From Accumulibacter sp. (lineage in GTDB: Bacteria; Pseudomonadota; Gammaproteobacteria; Burkholderiales; Rhodocyclaceae): 11,279 nt of DNA. The DNA lies in contig JAIRZC010000209.1 in NCBI GenBank assembly GCA_031267455.1, positions 1 through 11,279 of the forward strand. Reading direction: 5' to 3'. Positions 1 through 6,564 of this stretch are shown piece by piece. Both the position numbers and the translations under genes were made by a program. Numbering within the stretch: the stretch's first letter is position 1; each line of letters starts with the position of its first letter. The notes below the pieces were generated by a model that searched no databases, had not been told where the DNA came from, and saw only the letters and a list, made by a program, of their open reading frames with translations.

Positions 1-480
1 CGCGACACGCTGTTGCTGGCCGCCGGACAGTTGCCCCGGATGTCTCGCCGCGTATATCTGCAGCCCGACACGGCGTAAGAGGTCGGTCCCACGCTGTTCG
101 GCTTCGGCTTTGTCCCGCTTCAATACCCTGATCTGCGCGATCGTGAGATTTTCGAGGATCGTCATGTGCGGGAAAAGCTCAAAATTCTGGAAGACCATCC
201 CGACGTGGGAACGGAGTTTCGGCAGGTTCGTCGAAGGGTCGCCGACCGAGACGCCGTCGACGTATATTTTGCCCTCCTGAAAAGGCTCCAGCCCGTTTAC
301 ACATTTGATCAGGGTCGATTTTCCCGAGCCGGACGGCCCGCAAACGACGACGACTTCGCCTTTGGCGACCCGTGTTGCGCATCCGCTCAATACTTTGAAA
401 TTCCCGTAATATTTTCCGACTTCGTCGAGCAAAATCATCACTGGCGCCTTTTCGTCGGCTTTTTCACCTTTTGTCATCAT
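1..480 (-). CDS. gltL: Glutamate/aspartate ABC transporter ATP-binding protein, C-terminus beyond window
   Basis: This is the ATPase subunit that powers import of acidic amino acids from the inner face of the membrane. The 160 visible residues show Walker A GPSGSGKST (about 48-56), the Q-loop VFQNFELFPHMT (Gln about 98) and the signature LSGGQQQRVA (about 151-160). The left edge of the window cuts the gene just before Walker B, so the last third is missing because of the window and not through mutation. The start is ambiguous. An in-frame ATG at 492 lies 2 nt after the gltK stop but lacks a ribosome binding site; the ATG at 480 has GGAAGG 4 nt upstream, and another ATG follows at 477. I chose 480. 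It is the last gene of gltIJKL. The GltL/GlnQ/ArtP family is certain; glutamate/aspartate specificity comes from the neighbouring gltI. Confidence 0.93.
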   Translation of the reverse strand, partial: MMTKGEKADEKAPVMILLDEVGKYYGNFKVLSGCATRVAKGEVVVVCGPSGSGKSTLIKCVNGLEPFQEGKIYVDGVSVGDPSTNLPKLRSHVGMVFQNFELFPHMTILENLTIAQIRVLKRDKAEAEQRGTDLLRRVGLQIYAARHPGQLSGGQQQRVA

Positions 481-494
481 CGCGCCTTCCATTT

Positions 495-1187
495 TCAACG
501 AATGATCGCCAGCCGCGCGCGGAGTCGTCTTACGACATACGAGAGCGCAAGACAGAGGACGAAGTAGACCACGGCAACAAAGAGATACATTTCCACAAGC
601 CGGTTGTCGCGTTGCGCGATTTTTGTCGCGATCGTCACGAAATCCGGGAGCGAAATGATGTAAACCAGCGAAACGTCCTGGAAAAGAACGATCGTCTGCG
701 TCAGAAGCACCGGAAGCATGTTCCGGAAAGCCTGCGGAAGGATCACGAGGCCCATGACCTGCCAGTAGGAAAAACCGAGCGCGTACCCGGCATTCGCCTG
801 GCCCGCCGGGATGCTCCGGATACCGGCGCGCATGATCTCGCAGTAGTAGCAGGCTTCGAACAGGACGAAGGTGACGAGCGCCGAAGCAAAGGCGCCCACG
901 CGCACTGGTCGATCGGCGCCGATGAGCCACGCGCCGATATACGGCGCCATGAAGTAAAACCAGAAAATCACCATGACGAGCGGGACGGCGCGCAGGAGAT
1001 TGACATAGGTACCCGCAAACCGCGACAGAAGCTTTATCGAAGAAAGGCGCATCATCGCAAGCAGGGTTCCGATGAGTGTTCCGCCGATCATCGCAAGAAA
1101 GGTCACTTCGAGCGTAAAGGCCAGCCCCTCGAAAACGAGCGTCGGCCACGCGCGAAGAATCGCCTGAAAATCGAAGTTCCCAAACAT
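495..1187 (-). CDS. gltK: Glutamate/aspartate ABC transporter permease GltK
   Basis: This is one of the two inner-membrane permease subunits of the polar amino acid importer. The 230 residues (E. coli GltK is of similar size) begin MFGNFDFQAI. They contain several hydrophobic segments, about 20-45, 58-85, 98-115 and 200-220. The cytoplasmic EAA loop that docks on the ATPase is at about 117-153 and reads EIMRAGIRSIPAGQ, followed by GYALGFS and ILPQA. The ATG follows the gltJ stop directly (TGAATG), and GGAAGG lies 7 nt upstream inside the end of gltJ, so translation is probably coupled. It forms a heterodimer with GltJ. The family assignment is clear; the subunit name rests on gene order and similarity to GltK. 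Confidence 0.93.
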   Translation of the reverse strand: MFGNFDFQAILRAWPTLVFEGLAFTLEVTFLAMIGGTLIGTLLAMMRLSSIKLLSRFAGTYVNLLRAVPLVMVIFWFYFMAPYIGAWLIGADRPVRVGAFASALVTFVLFEACYYCEIMRAGIRSIPAGQANAGYALGFSYWQVMGLVILPQAFRNMLPVLLTQTIVLFQDVSLVYIISLPDFVTIATKIAQRDNRLVEMYLFVAVVYFVLCLALSYVVRRLRARLAIIR

Positions 1188-1949
1188 TCAGCCGCCTTCC
1201 CGCATCCTAGCTTCCGGATCGCGTTCGATCGAGAATCCCGGAACGGCGAGTCCGCGTTCGATCTGGCGCATTCCAAGAACGATGAGCAGGTTGATGATGA
1301 GGTAAATGAGTGTCGATACCGTAAAGGCCTCGAAAACCTGAAAGCTGAATTCCTGCATTGCCCGCGTCTGCGCTGTCAGTTCCATCAAGCCGACCGTCAT
1401 CGCGACCGAACTGTTCTTCAACGTATTCATGAATTCGGACGTCAGCGGCGGAAGGACGATGCGAAATGCCATCGGAAGAAGAACGTGGCCATAGGTCTGC
1501 GTCAGGTTCATTCCCAGCGCCTGCGCGGCCATCATCTGGCCGCGCGCCTGTGAGAGTATACCCGCGCGGAATTGCACGGCGACGCGCGTCGAGGTAAAGA
1601 AAGAAAGCGCGATAACCGCCGTCCAGAACGAGGAATTCGGCATTCGCTTCATCCATGCGCCGATCGATTCCGGAAGAATCTCGGGAACGACGAAGAACCA
1701 GAGAAACATCTGGACGAGCAGCGGGATATTCCGAAAGAATTCGATGTACGCATTGCCCAACGCCGACCAGAGACGGCGTGGAAATGTCGTGATCGTTCCG
1801 ACGATGATGCCCATGAGAAGCGCCGCGGTCCACGCCGTCAGGCTTGCGGCGAGCGTCCAGCGCGCGCCGAGGAAGAGTGTGTAAAGATAGCTCCCCGTTC
1901 CATCAGGAGAGGATTCCAGGAATATCCCCCAGTTCCAGTTGTATTCCAT
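1188..1949 (-). CDS. gltJ: Glutamate/aspartate ABC transporter permease GltJ
   Basis: This is the second permease subunit. I start it at the ATG at 1949, giving 253 residues beginning MEYNWNWGIFLE, which matches the known GltJ N-terminus (E. coli starts with a similar DWNWGIF). The frame is open further upstream to a TTG at 2024, but those 25 residues are Arg-rich, have no counterpart in GltJ and begin close to a strong stem-loop. No good Shine-Dalgarno sequence precedes 1949 (CCGGAA is 12 nt away), so the start is supported by homology and not by the ribosome binding site. Features are the hydrophobic segments typical of the HisMQ family, the EAA loop with FRAGILSQARGQMMAAQALGM, then LLPMAFRIVLPPL. 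It sits between gltI (115-nt gap) and gltK (no gap). Confidence 0.93.
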   Translation of the reverse strand: MEYNWNWGIFLESSPDGTGSYLYTLFLGARWTLAASLTAWTAALLMGIIVGTITTFPRRLWSALGNAYIEFFRNIPLLVQMFLWFFVVPEILPESIGAWMKRMPNSSFWTAVIALSFFTSTRVAVQFRAGILSQARGQMMAAQALGMNLTQTYGHVLLPMAFRIVLPPLTSEFMNTLKNSSVAMTVGLMELTAQTRAMQEFSFQVFEAFTVSTLIYLIINLLIVLGMRQIERGLAVPGFSIERDPEARMREGG

Positions 1950-2064
1950 CGCGTAAACGTATTCCGGTTGAAACCGCCCCTGACGCGCGGACTTCCGTCT
2001 CGCATGAAGCGTCCGGGCGTCCAACGAGAGACAGGCTCCGGGCCTTTCGCCCGGAGCCTGATCA
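1950..2064 (-). other. gltI-gltJ intercistronic region
   Basis: This 115-nt gap separates the binding-protein gene from the permease genes in an operon whose other junctions are nearly gapless. It contains the 12-bp stem-loop listed separately, then on the minus strand a short repeated GGACGCCCGGACGC stretch. No gene or convincing promoter was seen in it. The same gap is present in enterobacterial gltI-gltJ. Confidence 0.7.
2032..2060 (-). promoter_or_regulatory. Perfect 12-bp stem-loop after gltI
   Basis: The arms CAGGCTCCGGGC (2032-2043) and GCCCGGAGCCTG (2049-2060) are exactly complementary and enclose a 5-nt loop (GAAAG on the minus strand). It begins 4 nt after the gltI stop. No U-tract follows on the transcribed strand (TCTCTCG), so it is not a standard intrinsic terminator. 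Such a structure could protect the 3' end of gltI mRNA or attenuate read-through, so that binding protein exceeds permease. That function is inferred. Confidence 0.75.
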
Positions 2065-2967
2065 TTATTTGTAAACGCCCGGGTCGGGCGAATCGGTCGG
2101 GTTGTCCATGACGCGCTTCATTGCGTCGCTCATCGGGATATTCATGACGATGCCGCGCGGCGGAATCGGCTTCATGAACCATTTTTCGTAGATGGCCGTC
2201 AATCCGCCGCTCTTGAAGAGCTTGGTCATTGCCTCATCGACAACCTTCTTGAACGCTGGATCGCCCTTGCGGAGCATGATGCCGTAAGGTTCGACCGAAA
2301 GCGCCTCGGACGAGATCGTGAAAAGCCGCGGATCGGCGTGGTTCGCGACAAAACCCGCCAACAGGATGTCGTCCATCACGAACGCGACGGCCCGTCCCGT
2401 ATCGACCATCAGGAAAGCTTCGGCGTGGTCTTTCGCGTTCAGAATGTTGATTCCGAGCTTGCGCGCCGTGTTCAACTCGTTTGCCTGCTTCACGTTGGTT
2501 GTCCCCGAAGTGGAGACGATCGTCTTCCCTTTGAGGTCGTCAAAGGTTTTCAGCCCACCCGCCTTCTTGGAAACGAAGCGATTAGCCGTCACAAAGTGAG
2601 TGATCGTGAAAGTGATCTGCTTTTGGCGGTCGGCCGTATTCGTCGTCGACCCGCATTCGAGGTCTATCGTTCCGTTGGCAAGCAGGGGAATCCGCGTCGC
2701 TGGCGTTATGGGTTGATAATTGACCCTCAGATCCGGCATCTTCAGCTCTTCCTTTACCGCGTCGACGATCTTCAGACAGAGGTCCATCGCGTAGCCGATG
2801 GGTTTTTGCCGGTCGTCCAGATATGAAAGCGGGATCGATGCATCGCGGTGACCCAGCGTGATGCCGCCGCCGGCGCGAATCCTGTCCAGTGTGCCCTGCT
2901 GAGCCTGCGCCGCTGCGCAAAACCCGAGGGATATCCCGAGGACGCAGGCAAAGTGGCGAATTTTCAT
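2065..2967 (-). CDS. gltI: Glutamate/aspartate-binding periplasmic protein GltI
   Basis: This is the periplasmic solute-binding protein that delivers L-glutamate and L-aspartate to GltJK-GltL. The start at 2967 gives 300 residues. AAGGAG lies 8 nt upstream of this ATG, and the protein then begins with a signal peptide (MKIRHFACVLGISLGFCAAAQA, cleaved before QQG). The longer frame, to 3024, would bury the signal peptide. Recognisable GltI blocks in order are VGHR-type GHRDASIPLSY, ANGTIDLECGSTTN, SGTT, AKDHAEAF, GRAVAFVMDD, EPYGIMLRKGDPAFKK, YEKWFMKPIPP and NIPMSDAMK. These match E. coli GltI closely and set it apart from generic polar amino acid binding proteins. It is the first gene of the operon. 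Confidence 0.95.
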   Translation of the reverse strand: MKIRHFACVLGISLGFCAAAQAQQGTLDRIRAGGGITLGHRDASIPLSYLDDRQKPIGYAMDLCLKIVDAVKEELKMPDLRVNYQPITPATRIPLLANGTIDLECGSTTNTADRQKQITFTITHFVTANRFVSKKAGGLKTFDDLKGKTIVSTSGTTNVKQANELNTARKLGINILNAKDHAEAFLMVDTGRAVAFVMDDILLAGFVANHADPRLFTISSEALSVEPYGIMLRKGDPAFKKVVDEAMTKLFKSGGLTAIYEKWFMKPIPPRGIVMNIPMSDAMKRVMDNPTDSPDPGVYK

Positions 2968-3107
2968 GGTGAATACTCCTTGCGATGTATGGTTCCAAGC
3001 GGATCGCCAAAAAGCGGACCGCATCCGAACGCCGGTCGCCCGGCAAGATCACCCGCTGCCGCCTAAGGCCAGCAGGTGGACTTCAAGCACGATACATGCC
3101 CGCGATT
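2968..3107 (-). other. darP-gltI intergenic region with stem-loop
   Basis: These 140 nt lie between the darP stop and the gltI start. A near-palindrome around 3055-3075 (CTGC..GCC TAA GGC..GCAG) could fold at the end of the darP transcript. Nearer to gltI, a sequence resembling a sigma-54 site lies at 2995-3009 on the minus strand but lacks the usual GC at -12. No convincing sigma-70 promoter was found. Confidence 0.45.
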
Positions 3108-3653
3108 TTATCCCAAATCGCCGCGGACCGTGTCCGGGGAGATTTCCTTGAGCAGTTGGAAAATCTCGCGGAAATTTTTTGGGGGCCTACCCTGCCCATG
3201 CTCTTTTATCGCCGCGCGCCGAAGCGAACGGAGGCGCCGAAAATCGGCAAGGGGAAAACGCGCCGCGATTTCATCGATCGTTTTTTCGTCTTCCATCAGC
3301 CGGTCCCGCCATTGTTCCAGATGGTGCAGCCGTGCCGTTTCCTGCGCGGAATCTCCCCGGATCCTCGCTAGCGCGGCGCGAATCGGGTCGGCGTCGACGT
3401 CGCGCATCAGACGGCCGATATACTGCATCTGGCGACGGCGAGCCTCGTCGCGGCGAGTCATGCGACGCGCTTGGTCGATCGCGACGCTCAGGTTTTCGGG
3501 AAGGTCGACGAGGGAAGAGAGTAGCTCGGGCGACGCAGCCAAGCTGACGAGTTCCTCACCAAGCGATTGAAGAAGCTCCATCGCGCGTTTGCGCTTCGTT
3601 TTTGAGTCCCGCGGACGATCCTCTTCCACCATCGGGTCCGCATATCTATCCAT
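3108..3653 (-). CDS. darP: Ribosome biogenesis factor DarP (YjgA, DUF615)
   Basis: This is a small basic protein that associates with the pre-50S ribosomal particle and helps late 50S assembly (known for E. coli DarP/YjgA). The 181 residues (E. coli has about 183) are helical and highly charged. Typical family blocks are SKTKRKRAMELLQSLGEELV near the N-terminus, ARRRQMQYIGRLMRDVDADPI in the middle (about 70-90), and LEQWRDRLM then the Arg-rich FRRLRSLRRAA near 140. No clear Shine-Dalgarno sequence precedes the ATG at 3653, and a second in-frame ATG lies at 3632, so the start is uncertain. It is divergent from pmbA, the same arrangement as yjgA and pmbA in E. coli. A candidate promoter lies about 70 nt upstream. 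Confidence 0.93.
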   Translation of the reverse strand: MDRYADPMVEEDRPRDSKTKRKRAMELLQSLGEELVSLAASPELLSSLVDLPENLSVAIDQARRMTRRDEARRRQMQYIGRLMRDVDADPIRAALARIRGDSAQETARLHHLEQWRDRLMEDEKTIDEIAARFPLADFRRLRSLRRAAIKEHGQGRPPKNFREIFQLLKEISPDTVRGDLG

Positions 3654-3689
3654 GTGTCAATTTACGCCCGTAACCTTAAGCGACAGGAA

Positions 3690-3727
3690 ATGGAAGGGGC
3701 AATCATCCCCCCCATGCCGGATTATCC
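3690..3727 (-). repeat. Hairpin plus 17-bp element, copy 1 (upstream of darP)
   Basis: Positions 3711-3727 (plus strand CCCATGCCGGATTATCC) recur exactly at 11255-11271. On the left is a stem-loop: ATGG (3690-3693) with CCAT (3712-3715) and GGGG (3696-3699) with CCCC (3707-3710), loop CAATCAT. The second copy also has a stem-loop here with a related but changed sequence, and both share GGAAGG and CAA. Read on the minus strand, the order is GATAAT, a GC-rich spacer, then the hairpin, then the gene. Confidence 0.75.
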
Positions 3728-3750
3728 TCTTTAAAAGGGAGATGTTCCAA
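3721..3750 (-). promoter_or_regulatory. Candidate sigma-70 promoter for darP
   Basis: On the minus strand TTGGAA (3750-3745) and GATAAT (3726-3721) are separated by 18 nt. The next bases are CCGGC, a GC-rich discriminator, so transcription would begin near 3715-3713 and give a leader of about 60 nt that starts with the hairpin of the repeated element. This is predicted from sequence only. Confidence 0.45.
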
Positions 3751-3790
3751 CCGACAAGTGTTTTTGATGAGATCGAATAAACGCTGAAAC

Positions 3791-3799
3791 TGCTATGAT
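3791..3799 (+). promoter_or_regulatory. Candidate extended -10 promoter for pmbA
   Basis: TGCTATGAT fits the extended -10 pattern TGnTATAAT with one mismatch. No good -35 hexamer lies 16-18 nt upstream, which extended -10 promoters tolerate. The predicted start near 3806 gives a leader of about 26 nt, so the repeated hairpin at 3690-3727 would lie outside the pmbA transcript. Confidence 0.4.
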
Positions 3800-3831
3800 A
3801 AAGGCTTCATCCATACATCGACAAGAAGGCC

Positions 3832-5202
3832 ATGCCCGAATCACGCTTTGCCCACACGTTTGAGAATCTTCTGCAACTCGCCCAAGAGGCCCTCGCGCTG
3901 GCTGGAAAATCGGGGGCGACTGCCTGCGAAGTCGACGTTTCCGAAGGCTTCGGACAGAGCGTCACGGTGCGCCGCGGCAAGGTCGATACGATCGAGCACA
4001 ATCGCGACAGCGGCCTCGGGGTCGCGATCTACCTCGGTCCGAGGAAAAACCAGCGCAAGGGACACGCGAGCACCTCGAATTTCTCCTCGACGGCATTGCG
4101 CGAAACCATCGACGCGGCGATGAACATCGCGCGCTTCACGGCGCCCGATCCGTGCGCTGGCCTGCCCGACGCCGGCTTGCTCGCGAGCCGCGACGAGGCT
4201 TTTTCCGACCTCGGCCTTTATCATCCCTGGCCTCTTTCCGTCGAGGACGCCATTGATCTTTCGCGACGCTGCGAACAGGCTGCGTTCGCGGTTAGCCGGC
4301 AAATCGCCAATTCCGACGGCGCGACGGTCTCGATTCAGGAGGGCCAATTCGTTTCGGCGAACAGTTTGGGCTTCATCGGCGGTTATCCGAGTTCGCGGCA
4401 CCATCTTTCCTGCGCGCCGATCGCCGCCGATGAAGGGCGGATGCAGCGCGACGATTGGTTTTCCGTCTCGCGGAATTCCGAAACCCTCGCGTCCGCCGAG
4501 GCGATCGGCGATTACGCGGCGAGGCGCGCCCTGGCGCGCCTTGGCGCCCGCCAAATCAAGACGTGCAAGGCGCCGGTTCTCTTCGAAGCGCCGCTCGCGG
4601 CATCCCTGATCGCCAGTTTTGTTCATGCGGCCAGCGGTGCGAGCCTATATCGCAAGACCTCTTTCCTCGTCGAGAGTCTCGGTTCCCGCGTTTTTTCGAA
4701 AGAAATCCAAATCAGCGAATGTCCGCACCTGCGCGGCGCGCTGGCCAGTACTCCCTTCGACGGTGATGGCGTTACGACGCGCGACCGCGAAGTCGTCAAG
4801 GACGGCGTTCTTCAGGGCTATTTCCTGAGCGCCTACACGGCAAGAAAGCTCGGGATGCAAACGACCGGAAATGCGGGAGGATGCCACAACCTGATCGTCG
4901 AACCGGGGCGGCACGATTTTCGCGGTCTCCTGAACGAGATGCATCGCGGCCTGCTAGTCACCGAGCTTTTGGGGCACGGAGTCAACTACGTGACGGGTGA
5001 TTATTCGCGTGGCGCGGTCGGCTATTGGGTGGAAAACGGCGAAATCGCCTATCCTGTCGAGGAAATCACGATCGCGGGCAACCTGCGCGACATTTTCAGG
5101 AACATCGTCGCTGTCGGGAACGATGTCCTGGCGCAAGGCTCGCGGCAGGTGGGATCGATTCTGGTCGCCCAGATGAAAATCGCTGGAAATCGAGGCAACT
5201 GA
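3832..5202 (+). CDS. pmbA: TldE/PmbA family metalloprotease subunit
   Basis: This is the TldE (PmbA) partner of the TldD/TldE cytoplasmic protease, known for maturing microcin B17, degrading CcdA and cleaving modified precursor peptides. The 456 residues (E. coli about 450) start MPESRFAHTF. Family features include an N-terminal domain with VRRGKVDTIEHNRDSGLGVAIYLG (about 46-69), the mid-region SGASLYRKTSFL, and the conserved C-terminal block GVNYVTGDYSRGAVGYW then ENGEIAYPV (from about 381), followed by EITIAGNL and the end GSILVAQMKIAG. As expected for TldE, there is no HExxxH zinc motif; that lies in TldD, which is not in this window. AAGAAGG lies 2 nt before the ATG, a short spacing. A weak GGCGC-AAA-GCGCC hairpin (5211-5223) follows the stop. 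Confidence 0.95.
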   Translation: MPESRFAHTFENLLQLAQEALALAGKSGATACEVDVSEGFGQSVTVRRGKVDTIEHNRDSGLGVAIYLGPRKNQRKGHASTSNFSSTALRETIDAAMNIARFTAPDPCAGLPDAGLLASRDEAFSDLGLYHPWPLSVEDAIDLSRRCEQAAFAVSRQIANSDGATVSIQEGQFVSANSLGFIGGYPSSRHHLSCAPIAADEGRMQRDDWFSVSRNSETLASAEAIGDYAARRALARLGARQIKTCKAPVLFEAPLAASLIASFVHAASGASLYRKTSFLVESLGSRVFSKEIQISECPHLRGALASTPFDGDGVTTRDREVVKDGVLQGYFLSAYTARKLGMQTTGNAGGCHNLIVEPGRHDFRGLLNEMHRGLLVTELLGHGVNYVTGDYSRGAVGYWVENGEIAYPVEEITIAGNLRDIFRNIVAVGNDVLAQGSRQVGSILVAQMKIAGNRGN

Positions 5203-5296
5203 CCTTGCGCGGCGCAAAGCGCCTGAGGGCCTTCGAAGATTCGGAAAGGAATTGAAAATGGAATGAGGCCGGATACCCGCCCTGTCTTTATCTCAT

Positions 5297-5302
5297 TATA
5301 AT
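5297..5302 (+). promoter_or_regulatory. Candidate -10 box for the TRAP binding protein gene
   Basis: A perfect TATAAT lies 34 nt before the start codon in the 134-nt gap after pmbA. No recognisable -35 hexamer is present at the right distance (TACCCG instead), so the promoter may need an activator. The ribosome binding site AGGAGA (8 nt before ATG) is strong. Confidence 0.4.
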
Positions 5303-5336
5303 CGTAGGTTCATCCAATAACCAGGAGACGTATACC

Positions 5337-6419
5337 ATGGAAAGACGTTCCTTTCTGAAAAAAGCCGGCGTCGGGCTTGCCGCGGGCGCCGTCGCAGCTC
5401 CCGCAATCGCCCAGACCGCGCCCGCGATCAAATGGCGAATGGCATCGAGTTTCCCCAAGAACATCGATACTCTGCATGGAACAGGCGAGTTTCTGGTCAA
5501 GCGTATCTCCGACATGACGGACGGAAAATTCCAGGTACAGATGTTCGCGGCGGGCGAACTCGTCCCGGGACCCGCCGTCCACGACGCCGTCAAGGACAAT
5601 ACCGTCGAAATGGGGTTTACCTGCTCGTACTATTATTTCGGAAAGGACCCGACGTACTGCATCGATACCGCGATTCCTTTCGGAATGAACGCGCGCCAGA
5701 CGATTGCCTGGTATCGCCAGGGCAATGGAAGCAAACTCATCAATGATTTCCTCGCGAAAGCGAATATTATTTCCTTCCCCTGCGGGAATACCGGGACCCA
5801 GATGGGTGGCTGGTTTCGCAAGGAGATCAAGACCGTCAACGATTTGAAGGGACTGAAAATGCGCATCGCCGGACTCGGTGGCGCAGTCCTTGCGAAACTC
5901 GGTGTCATTCCCCAGCAAATTTCCGGCGGCGACATCTACCAGGCCCTTGAAAAGGGAACGATCGACGCGACCGAATGGACCGTACCCTACGACGATCAGA
6001 AAATGGGTTTCAACAGGGTCGCGAAGTATTATTACTATCCCGGATGGTGGGAAGGCGGCCCGCAGATTTCGGTTTACGTCAACACGAAGAAATGGGCCGA
6101 TCTCCCGAAGTCCTATCAAACCATCATCATGGCGGCGTGCGCCGAAGGAAACGCCGAAATGAACGCGCGCTACGACTTCAAGAATCCGATTGCGCTCAAG
6201 CAACTCGTCGGAACGGGGACGCAGCTGCGGATGTTCCCGAAAGACGTCATGGACGCCTGCTACAAGGCGGCGGAGGAGTATTACGCGGAAATCTGTGCGA
6301 AGAACCCGGAATTCAAGAAGGTCTATGAGGACTACCGGAAGTTTACGAGCGACATGAATTCCTGGTTCCGCGTCGCCGAGGGTGCTTACGCTAATTACAT
6401 GTTCAGCCGCAGGAACTGA
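5337..6419 (+). CDS. TRAP transporter solute-binding protein, TakP-like (DctP family)
   Basis: This is a periplasmic binding protein for a tripartite ATP-independent transporter. The 360 residues start MERRSFLKKAGVG, a twin-arginine-like signal with an Ala-rich stretch and cleavage near AIAQ. The mature part resembles Rhodobacter sphaeroides TakP, which binds 2-oxo acids with a cation: MASSFPKNIDT, AAGELVPG, YYYFGKDPT, FPCGNTGTQMGGWFR, LKMRIAGLGG, IPQQISGGDIYQALEKGTIDATEW and YYYYPGWWEGG. Gln155, Arg176, Glu213 and Trp214 fall where TakP-type proteins contact ligand and cation. The substrate is probably a 2-oxo or related organic acid, by similarity only. No dctQ/dctM membrane subunits flank it; the next gene is convergent and unrelated. 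An 11-bp stem-loop follows the stop. Confidence 0.93.
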   Translation: MERRSFLKKAGVGLAAGAVAAPAIAQTAPAIKWRMASSFPKNIDTLHGTGEFLVKRISDMTDGKFQVQMFAAGELVPGPAVHDAVKDNTVEMGFTCSYYYFGKDPTYCIDTAIPFGMNARQTIAWYRQGNGSKLINDFLAKANIISFPCGNTGTQMGGWFRKEIKTVNDLKGLKMRIAGLGGAVLAKLGVIPQQISGGDIYQALEKGTIDATEWTVPYDDQKMGFNRVAKYYYYPGWWEGGPQISVYVNTKKWADLPKSYQTIIMAACAEGNAEMNARYDFKNPIALKQLVGTGTQLRMFPKDVMDACYKAAEEYYAEICAKNPEFKKVYEDYRKFTSDMNSWFRVAEGAYANYMFSRRN

Positions 6420-6434
6420 TATTTTCCGGCACAT

Positions 6435-6475
6435 CGGGAGGGAAACATCCGGGCAAGCCGACTTTTTCCCTCCCG
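6435..6475 (+). terminator. 11-bp stem-loop after the TRAP binding protein gene
   Basis: CGGGAGGGAAA (6435-6445) and TTTCCCTCCCG (6465-6475) are exactly complementary across a 19-nt loop that can itself form CGG/CCG. It begins 15 nt after the stop, between convergent genes. No U-tract follows on either strand, so the hairpin may stabilise the 3' end or act with Rho and not as a textbook intrinsic terminator. Confidence 0.5.
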
Positions 6476-6537
6476 CGCGACCCGGCGCGAGCTGACATCG
6501 CCGCTATTCCGAAACACTTTTGGTTTTCCCTGACCGA

Positions 6538-6556
6538 TACGATTTCCGGAATCGTA
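6538..6556 (-). terminator. 7-bp stem-loop after the Nudix gene
   Basis: TACGATT (6538-6544) and AATCGTA (6550-6556) are perfect complements around a 5-nt loop, 8 nt after the Nudix stop on the minus strand. There is no U-tract. It is moderately strong and may be a 3' end marker for this convergent gene. Confidence 0.35.
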
Positions 6557-6564
6557 GGCCAAGA

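Noticed and set aside
471..1553. Long plus-strand reading frame (360 codons) opposite gltK and gltJ
   Set aside because: It is fully antisense to two clearly homologous permease genes, very rich in Arg, His, Asp and Lys, has no family resemblance and no ribosome binding site. It results from codon bias in GC-rich DNA.
1950..2024. N-terminal extension of GltJ from a TTG codon
   Set aside because: The 25 residues are Arg-rich and unlike any GltJ, and homology begins at MEYNWNWG.
5310..6434. Long minus-strand reading frame (374 codons) covering the TRAP binding protein gene
   Set aside because: It mirrors a well-supported gene on the other strand, and its composition and lack of motifs fit an antisense shadow.
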